A DNA stretch of 11,376 nt from JAFKKS01 sp039808325 (GTDB taxonomy: Bacteria; Pseudomonadota; Alphaproteobacteria; Rhizobiales; Xanthobacteraceae): NCBI GenBank assembly GCA_039808325.1, contig JBDHSU010000127.1, positions 1-11,376 on the forward strand, written 5' to 3'. Shown piece by piece: positions 6,277 to 11,376 of the stretch. Positions within the stretch are counted from its first letter, which is position 1, and every line of letters starts with the position of its first letter. Made by a program: the position numbers and the translations under genes. A model generated the notes under the pieces. It worked only from the letters and a program-made list of their open reading frames with translations. It was not told where the DNA came from and ran no database searches.

Positions 6277-6807
6277 ATGCGCCGACTATTGTTAGTGGCC
6301 GCCGTCGTCGTCTTCTCCGCTCCTGCTTTGGCCCAGCAGCGCCCGCCCGCGCAGAATCGCGCGCCCGCGCCGCCGCCGGCACAAGCCCAACAGCAGGCGC
6401 CGGCCGAGCCGGCCGGAATGTTCCCATGCCGCACGCAGGCCGAGGTATGCCACGTCATCGCCGTCGGTTCGGCCAATCAAGGCACGTTGCTTTATTCGAA
6501 CGCGCCGGCCGCCGAAGGAAAGGAGGGCGGCGCCGTCAACGTGCAGGGCGCCGATCTCGCGCAGCATGTGGGAAAGGTCGTGATGCTGTCGGGTGAGTTC
6601 GGCGCCGCCGGCATCGCCAACGCGCATGTCATCGATGTCGCAGGACCGCTGCTGTCGTTCGCGATCAAGCTGCAGATGAGTGGCGGCGGCGGTGACGACG
6701 AAGAGGACGACACGCCGCAACAGCAGCAAACGCAGCCGCAGCGCGGAAACGCTCCCGCGCCGGCGCCGCAACGTAACGCTCCGGCAGCGCCGGCCCAGCG
6801 CCGCTGA
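6277..6807 (+). CDS. Periplasmic protein of unknown function with Pro/Gln/Ala-rich flanks
   Basis: This 176-residue protein has a clear signal peptide (MRRLLLVAAVVVFSAPALA), with likely signal peptidase I cleavage after residue 19. A Pro/Gln/Ala-rich linker (20-47) leads to a compact domain (48-137). That domain has Cys51 and Cys58 spaced as CRTQAEVC, which could form a disulfide in the periplasm, and then beta-rich stretches such as VGKVVMLSGEFG. An acidic GGGGDDEEDD patch (136-145) and a Gln/Pro/Asn-rich disordered tail follow. I do not recognise the family and propose no function. The start is certain because of the strong ribosome binding site and the signal peptide. It stands alone: the CoA-transferase gene is divergent on its left, and a hairpin, a repeat and a convergent DUF1508 gene lie on its right. 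Confidence 0.8.
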   Translation: MRRLLLVAAVVVFSAPALAQQRPPAQNRAPAPPPAQAQQQAPAEPAGMFPCRTQAEVCHVIAVGSANQGTLLYSNAPAAEGKEGGAVNVQGADLAQHVGKVVMLSGEFGAAGIANAHVIDVAGPLLSFAIKLQMSGGGGDDEEDDTPQQQQTQPQRGNAPAPAPQRNAPAAPAQRR

Positions 6808-6836
6808 CCGGGCACCGGCAACCGCCGCAATGCAAA

Positions 6837-6865
6837 ATTATCGCCGGCTTTCGGCCGGCGATAAT
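6837..6865. terminator. 12-bp perfect hairpin between convergent genes
   Basis: attatcgccggc (6837-6848) and gccggcgataat (6854-6865) form a perfect stem with a 5-base loop. It lies 29 bases after the rightward stop at 6807. On the plus strand it is followed by tcgcctt rather than a T-run. On the minus strand it is followed by ttttgc, so it resembles an intrinsic terminator better for leftward transcription from the DUF1508 gene. It may serve both directions. Confidence 0.55.
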
Positions 6866-6886
6866 CGCCTTCGTTGCATCTATTAG

Positions 6887-7000
6887 ATCACGATGATTTT
6901 GGATCGAATCGATCCAAAATCATGAACGTGATCGATTCTCATAACTTAGAGCGGGATGCGGGCGGAAAACCGCTCCACACTTTTCCTCATCCCGCTCTAG
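6887..7000 (-). repeat. Hyphomicrobiales palindromic repeat, copy 2 (full length)
   Basis: This is the inverted counterpart of the element at 69-162. The main hairpin has 12-bp arms, tagagcgggatg (6947-6958) and catcccgctcta (6988-6999), with an inner gcgg-aaaa-ccgc stem (6962-6973). Next to it is a second palindrome in which atgattttggatcga (6893-6907) pairs with tcgatccaaaatcat (6909-6923) around one base. Copy 1 lacks one arm of this second palindrome. The element sits 13 bases beyond the stop of the leftward DUF1508 gene and could shape its 3' end. Confidence 0.85.
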
Positions 7001-7013
7001 CTGCGCCGGCGGC

Positions 7014-7196
7014 TTACTTCGCCTGGTCGTCGACCTGCGCGCCGGCCGCGTGCTTCTGGATCGATTCGATCGCGCTCACGGCCGATGCCTTTGCCTTGTA
7101 GCCTTCCGAGCCAAACATGTTTTCGCCGTTCGGCGCTTTGAAGCGGAAGCGGAATTCCCCCGCTTTGTCCTTATAAATCTCAAATTTGTAAGCCAT
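7014..7196 (-). CDS. Small DUF1508 (YegP/UPF0339) family protein
   Basis: This 60-residue protein is a single DUF1508 unit. It opens with KFEIYKDKAGEFRFRFKAPNGE, read here in two parts (residues 4-13 and 14-25). GSEGYKAKASAVSAIESIQK follows at 29-48. E. coli YegP carries two such units; single-unit versions are usual in Hyphomicrobiales. The fold is a small beta-rich domain. No biochemical role is established that I can rely on. GAGGG lies 5 bases before the ATG and supports the start. The gene is divergent from the hydrolase gene (102-base gap) and its 3' end abuts a palindromic repeat. Confidence 0.9.
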   Translation of the reverse strand: MAYKFEIYKDKAGEFRFRFKAPNGENMFGSEGYKAKASAVSAIESIQKHAAGAQVDDQAK

Positions 7197-7288
7197 GTCA
7201 GCCCTCAGGTTTGGGTTGAAGCAAAGAAAGCGCGGATCGCAACGCGAAACGCCTGAGCTTTTTCCGCGTGCTGAGCGAAGTCAAGGCT

Positions 7289-7292
7289 GGAG
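7289..7292 (+). promoter_or_regulatory. Ribosome binding site fixing the GTG start of the hydrolase
   Basis: GGAG lies 6 bases before the GTG at 7299. No ATG is available in frame before residue 53, and the hydrophobic anchor begins right after this GTG. Confidence 0.6.
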
Positions 7293-7298
7293 CGTGAC

Positions 7299-8243
7299 GT
7301 GTGGACGATCTTGAAAGCCGCTCTTGCGCTGTTGGTGCTTCTTATCTTGGCGGGCGGCATCTTTCTTGCGGCCGCCTGGGCACCGGAACGAAGCGTCGAA
7401 AGCCTGAAGGCGCGCTGGGCGCCGCCGCCGTCCACCTTCGTCGATCTTCTCGGCATGCAAGTGCATCTGCGCGACGAGGGGCCCCGCGACGACCCCGCGC
7501 CGATCCTGCTCATGCATGGCACCGGCTCGTCGCTGCACGCCTGGGAAGGCTGGGTGACGGCGCTCAAGGACAGGCGCCGGGTCATCACCGTGGATTTGCC
7601 GGGCTACGGTTTGACCGGCCCTTCGCCGGACGGGGTCTACGGCGGCGCACGCGACATCGCCTTCGTCGTCGCGCTTCTCGACAAGCTCGGCGTGCAGCGC
7701 GCGACGCTTGGCGGCAATTCGCTGGGCGCGGCGGTTGCACTGCGCACCGCGCTCGCGCATCCCGATCGCGTGGAAAAGCTGATCCTCGTCGATGGCGGCT
7801 ATTCGGTGCCGCCGACGTCGATGCCCATCGGCTTCCGTCTGCTGCGCATCCCCGGCGTCGGCTGGCTGATGCAGCACACGCTGCCGCGCTTTCTCGTCGA
7901 GCAGGGCATGCGTAACGTCTGGGGAGACCCCTCGAAGATCACGCCCGCGATGATCGATCGCGCAGTGGAGCTGACGCAGCGCGAAGGCAACCGCGCCGCC
8001 ATCGTTGCACGCTTCATGCAGAGGCGGTTCGGCACGCCGCCACGCTATGCCGACGTGAAGGTCCCGACGCTGATCCTATGGGGCGGCCGCGACCGCCTGA
8101 TCCCGCGTGAGGCGGCCGACGCGTTGCATGGCGCTATCGCCGGCTCGACGCTCGTCGTGTTCGACGGCCTCGGCCATGCCCCGGAGGAGGAGGATCCGCA
8201 GGCGACAGTCGACGCGGTGAAGACGTTTCTCGCCAGCAACTGA
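7299..8243 (+). CDS. Membrane-anchored alpha/beta-fold hydrolase
   Basis: This 314-residue protein starts with a hydrophobic helix (about 4-26), which should anchor it in the inner membrane with the catalytic domain outside the cytoplasm. The hydrolase domain (about 45-312) shows the oxyanion-hole motif MHGTGSS (72-78) and the nucleophile elbow GGNSLG with Ser141. The remaining triad residues are Asp265 in WGGRDRLIP and His293 in GLGHAPEEE, so the triad is complete. The fold can serve esters, lactones, C-C bonds or epoxides, and the substrate cannot be told from sequence. The start codon is GTG with GGAG 6 bases upstream. The SDR-family gene follows after 69 bases on the same strand, so the two probably form an operon. 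Confidence 0.9.
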   Translation: MWTILKAALALLVLLILAGGIFLAAAWAPERSVESLKARWAPPPSTFVDLLGMQVHLRDEGPRDDPAPILLMHGTGSSLHAWEGWVTALKDRRRVITVDLPGYGLTGPSPDGVYGGARDIAFVVALLDKLGVQRATLGGNSLGAAVALRTALAHPDRVEKLILVDGGYSVPPTSMPIGFRLLRIPGVGWLMQHTLPRFLVEQGMRNVWGDPSKITPAMIDRAVELTQREGNRAAIVARFMQRRFGTPPRYADVKVPTLILWGGRDRLIPREAADALHGAIAGSTLVVFDGLGHAPEEEDPQATVDAVKTFLASN

Positions 8244-8299
8244 CGGCGCTGGCATTGTGTCTGTCCGCGCGTTATTGGCTGGGCCCGCTCGATCGGATT

Positions 8300-8304
8300 G
8301 AAGG
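8300..8304 (+). promoter_or_regulatory. Ribosome binding site selecting the SDR start at 8313
   Basis: GAAGG lies 8 bases before the ATG at 8313. It overlaps the alternative in-frame TTG at 8298, which has no site of its own. Confidence 0.6.
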
Positions 8305-8312
8305 CTGCGACA

Positions 8313-9071
8313 ATGGATCTCGGACTTGCCGCCAAGCATTGCCTGGTCACCGGCGCCACGACCGGCATCGGCCGCGCCGTCGCGCTGATGCTGGCGGACG
8401 AGCGCGCAAGCCTCGTCATCGCCGGCCGCAACGCGGTGCTTCTCGCCGCGCTGCGCGACGACATCGCCGAGCGCGGCGGCAAGGTCACGGCGACGATCGT
8501 CGCCGATTTCGTGAAGCCGGACGATCTCGCGCGCGCTTGCGCGGAAGCGCAGGCCGCCGGCCCGTTCGATGTGCTGATCAACAATGCCGGCGGCTCGCGT
8601 CCGAAGCCGGATGACGCGGATCAGGCGTATTGGGACGAAGCCTTCGCGTTGAACTTCACCGCCGCGCGCGTGCTCACGGAAGCGGTTCTTCCAGGCATGC
8701 TCGCGCGGGGAGCCGGGCGCATCGTCAATCTCTCCGGTGCGACGTCGGGAAAGGCGATCAATGCCGCTTTGCCGGCAAAGGCTGCGCTGATGAGCTGGTC
8801 CCGCGCGCTCGCGGCCGAGCTCGCGCCGCGCGGCATCACGGTGAATTGCGTCGCGCCCGGCCGGATTGCCACGCCGCAGATCATGAACCGCGTGCACCCG
8901 ACCGAGGAATCACGCCAATCCGAGATCGACCGCAACATTCCGATGGGCCGCTTCGGCGAGCCGGAGGAACTCGCCGCGCTCGTCGTCTTTCTCGTGTCGT
9001 CTCGGGCGAGCTTCATCACCGGCACGATGATCCCGGTCGACGGCGGTGCGACGCGGCACGATTTGAAGTGA
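8313..9071 (+). CDS. SDR-family protein with the catalytic tyrosine replaced
   Basis: This 252-residue protein has the Rossmann fold of short-chain dehydrogenases/reductases. It carries the dinucleotide-binding motif TGATTGIG (13-20), NNAG (90-93) and the C-terminal ITGTMIPVDGG block typical of classical SDRs. The active-site YxxxK reads AxxxK: Lys156 is present, but position 152 is Ala (codon gct), in the context INAALPAKAAL. The loop between the preceding LSG and this site also looks shortened. Standard SDR proton transfer through tyrosine is therefore not possible. The protein may use another acid/base, act on an unusual substrate, or only bind a nucleotide. The start at 8313 is supported by GAAGG 8 bases upstream. 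A TTG at 8298 is the alternative. It lies 69 bases after the hydrolase gene, probably co-transcribed. Confidence 0.9.
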   Translation: MDLGLAAKHCLVTGATTGIGRAVALMLADERASLVIAGRNAVLLAALRDDIAERGGKVTATIVADFVKPDDLARACAEAQAAGPFDVLINNAGGSRPKPDDADQAYWDEAFALNFTAARVLTEAVLPGMLARGAGRIVNLSGATSGKAINAALPAKAALMSWSRALAAELAPRGITVNCVAPGRIATPQIMNRVHPTEESRQSEIDRNIPMGRFGEPEELAALVVFLVSSRASFITGTMIPVDGGATRHDLK

Positions 9072-9095
9072 TCTGTTGAGGCGGTGCGCTTAGAA

Positions 9096-9185
9096 TATGA
9101 TCCCGTTTTCGGAAAAGCACGCCCTCGGGCCCGACCGGGGGATCATGCTCAAACAAAACGATAACAATGGGTCCGATTTAATGCT
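9096..9185. repeat. Diverged 'ATGATCC...GGATCAT' intergenic repeat
   Basis: atgatccc (9097-9104) pairs with gggatcat (9139-9146). The sequence between includes gttttcggaaaag, and the right arm is followed by gctcaaacaaaacgataa. I recognise a common Hyphomicrobiales element of the form 'atgatcc..gttttcgg..gatcatgctcaaac'. The centre of this copy is changed (ccctcgggcccgaccggg), which makes it a diverged member. It lies between the SDR gene and the convergent toxin gene, in a 127-base gap with nothing else visible. Confidence 0.65.
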
Positions 9186-9198
9186 GTTGGGTCAGACT

Positions 9199-9528
9199 CT
9201 AGCGCGCAAGGCCAAGCACCACGAGCAGAGCGCGGTCAAGGGTCTCACGCGTCGATTCATCGACATGACCGATCACGGCGCGGGCCCGATCGCGCCGTAG
9301 CGCAACGAGCTTGTCAGTCATCATCTGCGATTTAACGCGCAGCCCATTCTCCGCTGTTGGTTTGATGACGGGTCGCAGTGGGTCGTCAGCGGTGACGTCG
9401 GAAGAGAGAGGGCAGACGAGCACAGTGGTGGTTGTGCTGCCGAGGTCGTCCGCTTGTACAATGATAGCAGGTCGTGGCTTGCCAAGATCGCCGGGCGCCA
9501 CCATCACGATGACGTCGGAGCGCTTCAA
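9199..9528 (-). CDS. MazF/PemK-family toxin (mRNA interferase)
   Basis: This 109-residue protein has the compact MazF fold. Such toxins cut mRNA at short sites and stop growth when the antitoxin is lost. It begins MKRSDVIVMVAPGDLGKPRP, the family's opening beta-strands with the conserved KPRP (17-20). TTVLVCPLSS (34-43) supplies the Thr/Ser region of the active groove, and Lys72/Leu74 lie in the TDKL motif. The start is a TTG at 9528 that overlaps the antitoxin stop by four bases (TTGA), with GGAG 9 bases upstream. The in-frame ATG at 9564 would add 12 residues not seen in MazF proteins and lies inside the antitoxin gene. The rare start codon plus coupling should keep toxin below antitoxin. 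The catalytic residues look intact. Confidence 0.88.
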   Translation of the reverse strand: MKRSDVIVMVAPGDLGKPRPAIIVQADDLGSTTTTVLVCPLSSDVTADDPLRPVIKPTAENGLRVKSQMMTDKLVALRRDRARAVIGHVDESTRETLDRALLVVLGLAR

Positions 9529-9803
9529 GAAATTTCGCTCCAGTCGTACATCTGCTCGATCCAATCATCGATCTCTGCGTTTTCTGGATGCTTTGAAAGC
9601 CTTTCTGCGGCGCGGCGAATATCCGCGCGCACCTTGGGGTCGCGCAAATCCGGCACCCAGAACTGCACCGGACGCAGTCCCTGGGCACGCAGCCGTGCCC
9701 GCCGCGCGCGCATACGTTCCTGCGCCGTCTTCGGCTCGCGGCTTTCGGACTTCTTGCGCCTTGGCTTGTCATTCTTCGACTTCGGCGGCACGGCAGCCTC
9801 CAT
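9525..9803 (-). CDS. MazE-type (DUF3018) antitoxin
   Basis: This 92-residue protein is the first gene of the toxin-antitoxin operon. Residues 31-92 match the DUF3018/'antitoxin MazE family' pattern: MRARRARLRAQGLRPVQFWV, then PDLRDP (51-56), and a C-terminal IDDWIEQMYDWSE (78-90). The C-terminal acidic helix is the likely toxin-binding part and the QGLRPVQFWVPD strand the DNA-binding part, judged by analogy with MazE-like antitoxins. Residues 1-30 are an unusually long Lys/Arg/Pro-rich extension, probably disordered. The ATG at 9803 has no Shine-Dalgarno sequence. It lies within a perfect palindrome and about 9 bases after a -10 element, so translation from a near-leaderless mRNA is likely. 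An internal ATG at codon 31 would give a 62-residue protein of more typical length and is the main alternative start. Confidence 0.85.
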   Translation of the reverse strand: MEAAVPPKSKNDKPRRKKSESREPKTAQERMRARRARLRAQGLRPVQFWVPDLRDPKVRADIRRAAERLSKHPENAEIDDWIEQMYDWSEIS

Positions 9804-9828
9804 TTCGTAACATGTTACGAAATGGAGG
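9797..9828. promoter_or_regulatory. Perfect 32-bp palindrome over the antitoxin start: probable operator
   Basis: The right arm TGTTACGAAATGGAGG (9813-9828) is the exact reverse complement of 9797-9812, with no spacer. The palindrome includes the antitoxin start codon and overlaps the -10 hexamer. Toxin-antitoxin operons of this class are typically repressed by the antitoxin or the complex binding such palindromes, so this is the likely autoregulatory operator. Confidence 0.75.
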
Positions 9829-9840
9829 TTCTTAAATCAA
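9812..9840 (-). promoter_or_regulatory. Predicted promoter of the toxin-antitoxin operon
   Basis: On the minus strand, TTGATT (9840-9835) and TAACAT (9817-9812) are spaced by exactly 17 bases, each with 4 of 6 consensus matches. Transcription should start near 9805-9804, only one or two bases before the ATG. The -10 lies inside the palindrome, so operator occupancy would block RNA polymerase. Confidence 0.5.
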
Positions 9841-9854
9841 GCTGGTCCACCGCC

Positions 9855-9877
9855 ACGCCCGCACCGGGTGCGGGCGT
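9855..9877 (-). terminator. GC-rich hairpin at the lepA stop codon
   Basis: acgcccgcac (9855-9864) pairs perfectly with gtgcgggcgt (9868-9877) around a 3-base loop, starting at the last base of the lepA stop. No T-tract follows on the minus strand, so it is at best a weak terminator and may instead protect the 3' end. Some read-through into the antitoxin operon is possible. Confidence 0.4.
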
Positions 9878-11376
9878 CACACGTCCACCTTCAGCGCGGC
9901 GATGAAGGCTTCCTGCGGGATTTCCACCTTGCCGAACTGGCGCATGCGCTTTTTGCCTTCCTTCTGCTTCTCCAGAAGCTTGCGCTTGCGCGTGGCGTCG
10001 CCGCCGTAGCACTTCGCCGTCACGTCCTTGCGCAGCGCGCGCACGGTCTCGCGCGCGATGATCTTGCCGCCGATCGCGGCCTGGATCGGCACCTGGAACA
10101 TGTGCGGCGGAATGAGTTCCTTCAGCTTCTCGACCATGGCGCGGCCGCGGCTTTCCGCGCGCGTGCGATGCACGAGCATGGAGAGCGCATCGACCGGCTC
10201 GGCGTTCACCAGGATCTGCATCTTCACGAGGTCGGCGACGCGATATTCGGTGAGATGGTAGTCGAACGAGGCGTAGCCCTTCGACACCGATTTGAGCCGG
10301 TCGTAGAAGTCGAACACCACCTCGTTGAGCGGCAGGTCGTACTTCACCATCGCGCGGTTGCCGACGTAGGAAAGCTCCTTCTGCGAGCCGCGCCGGTCCT
10401 GGCAGAGTTTCAGCACCGCGCCGAGATAGTCGTCGGGGGTGAGGATCGTCGCCTCGATCCACGGCTCGTGGATTTCGTCGATCTTCACCACGTCCGGCAT
10501 GTCGGCCGGATTGTGGATCTCGATCTCCTTCCCGTCGGTCAGCGTCATCTTGTAGATGACCGACGGCGCCGTCGCGATCAGGTTGAGGTTGAACTCGCGC
10601 TCCAGCCGCTCCTGGATGATCTCGAGGTGGAGGAGCCCGAGGAAGCCGCAACGGAAGCCGAAGCCGAGCGCGGCCGACGTTTCCATCTCGAACGAGAAGC
10701 TCGCGTCGTTGAGCCGCAGTTTCCCCATCGCCGCGCGCAGGTCTTCGAATTGCGCGGCGTCGACCGGGAAGAGGCCGCAGAACACCACCGGAACCGCTGG
10801 GCGGAAACCCGGCAAGGCGTCCGCGACGGGCTTGCGGTCGTCGGTGATCGTGTCGCCGACGCGCGTATCGGCCACCTCCTTGATCGAGGCGGTGAGGAAG
10901 CCGATTTCGCCGGGGCCGAGTTCGCCGCGCTCGACGATCTTCGGCGTGAACACGCCGACGCGGTCGATGTCGTAGGCCGCGCCGGTGCCCATCATGCGGA
11001 TGCGCTGGTTCTTCTTCATCACGCCGTCGACGACGCGAACCAGCACGATGACGCCGAGATAGGCGTCGTACCAGCTATCGACGAGCAGGGCCTTGAGCGG
11101 CGCGTCGCGATCGCCTTTCGGAGCGGGAAGGCGATGCACGATCGCCTCCAGCACTTCCGCGACGTTCAGGCCGGTCTTGGCCGAGATGCCGATGGCGTCG
11201 GAGGCGTCGAGGCCGATCACGTCCTCGATCTGCTGCTTCACCTTTTCGACCTCGGCGGCGGGGAGATCGACTTTGTTGAGGACCGGCACGATCTCGTGAT
11301 TGTTGTCGATCGCCTGATAGACGTTGGCGAGCGTCTGCGCCTCCACGCCCTGCGAGGCGTCGACCACGAGCAGCGA
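9877..11376 (-). CDS. lepA: Elongation factor 4 (LepA), 5' end beyond the window
   Basis: LepA is a translational GTPase that binds the ribosome and affects translation initiation and elongation under stress. The 499 residues visible correspond to all but roughly the first 100 of a protein of about 600. The P-loop and switch regions are therefore outside the window. The reading frame runs to the edge without a start. Counting from the edge, the visible parts are LVVDASQGVEAQT after the G3 element, NKVD (G4, residues 34-37) and SAK (G5, 65-67). Then come EF-G-like domains II, III and V, and the LepA-specific C-terminal domain with IIARETVRALRKDVTAKCYGGD and RKRKLLEKQKEGKKRMRQFG (each given in part). 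The C-terminus is intact, ending in ALKVDV. The toxin-antitoxin operon begins 73 bases downstream on the same strand. Confidence 0.97.
   Translation of the reverse strand, partial: SLLVVDASQGVEAQTLANVYQAIDNNHEIVPVLNKVDLPAAEVEKVKQQIEDVIGLDASDAIGISAKTGLNVAEVLEAIVHRLPAPKGDRDAPLKALLVDSWYDAYLGVIVLVRVVDGVMKKNQRIRMMGTGAAYDIDRVGVFTPKIVERGELGPGEIGFLTASIKEVADTRVGDTITDDRKPVADALPGFRPAVPVVFCGLFPVDAAQFEDLRAAMGKLRLNDASFSFEMETSAALGFGFRCGFLGLLHLEIIQERLEREFNLNLIATAPSVIYKMTLTDGKEIEIHNPADMPDVVKIDEIHEPWIEATILTPDDYLGAVLKLCQDRRGSQKELSYVGNRAMVKYDLPLNEVVFDFYDRLKSVSKGYASFDYHLTEYRVADLVKMQILVNAEPVDALSMLVHRTRAESRGRAMVEKLKELIPPHMFQVPIQAAIGGKIIARETVRALRKDVTAKCYGGDATRKRKLLEKQKEGKKRMRQFGKVEIPQEAFIAALKVDV

Noticed and set aside
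7055..7070. ggatcgattcgatcg resembles part of the repeat tail.
   Set aside because: It lies inside the DUF1508 coding region, where it encodes conserved residues. The match is short and best explained by chance.
8076..8897. Leftward open frame of 273 codons.
   Set aside because: It is antisense to the hydrolase and SDR genes and carries no recognisable domain.
9311..9835. Rightward open frame of 174 codons across the toxin-antitoxin region.
   Set aside because: The opposite strand holds two genes with clear family signatures and a coupled overlap.
9815..10651. Leftward open frame of 278 codons overlapping the end of lepA.
   Set aside because: It is a frame-shifted reading of lepA, which matches its family to the last residue.
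1..11376. Possible CRISPR array, transposon or defence island.
   Set aside because: No regularly spaced direct repeats, transposase, recombinase, Cas or restriction genes are visible. The repeats present are dispersed palindromic elements.

Overview
The window looks like ordinary chromosome from a high-GC alphaproteobacterium, most likely Hyphomicrobiales (Bradyrhizobium/Xanthobacteraceae-like). This rests on the alphaproteobacterial-type IspG and LepA, a Zur-type Fur regulator, a single-domain DUF1508 protein, and three kinds of intergenic palindromic repeat that I recognise from this order. No rRNA, tRNA, CRISPR array, insertion sequence or prophage gene is visible.

Left part (1-3913). A repeat copy is followed by a leftward gene for a secreted or anchored LTxxQ-like protein of unknown function. 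Divergent from it runs a rightward series: a zinc-type Fur regulator (zur), an EamA/DMT-family transporter with a TTG start, and ispG, an essential enzyme of the MEP isoprenoid pathway. A two-hairpin repeat fills the gap before the next, convergent genes.

Middle (3914-7298). A leftward, translationally coupled pair encodes a class III (CaiB/BaiF) CoA-transferase and an enoyl-CoA hydratase superfamily protein. The latter lacks both catalytic glutamates of the hydratases, so its annotation-level name is probably wrong. After a 348-base divergent intergenic region comes a rightward small periplasmic protein with a Pro/Gln-rich tail. Then follow a hairpin, a full-length inverted repeat copy and a leftward 60-residue DUF1508 protein.

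Right part (7299-11376). A membrane-anchored alpha/beta hydrolase and an SDR-family protein that has lost the catalytic tyrosine run rightward as a probable operon. Another repeat follows. Then comes a leftward toxin-antitoxin operon with a DUF3018/MazE-like antitoxin and a MazF-like toxin, and finally the C-terminal five sixths of lepA, running off the edge.

The most interesting signal is at the toxin-antitoxin operon. A perfect 32-bp palindrome covers the antitoxin start codon and contains the -10 element of a good sigma70-like promoter, so the transcript is predicted to be almost leaderless. The palindrome can therefore act as a DNA operator. In any longer read-through transcript from lepA it would instead be a hairpin that buries the start codon. 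I see no evidence for a larger undescribed multi-gene system.
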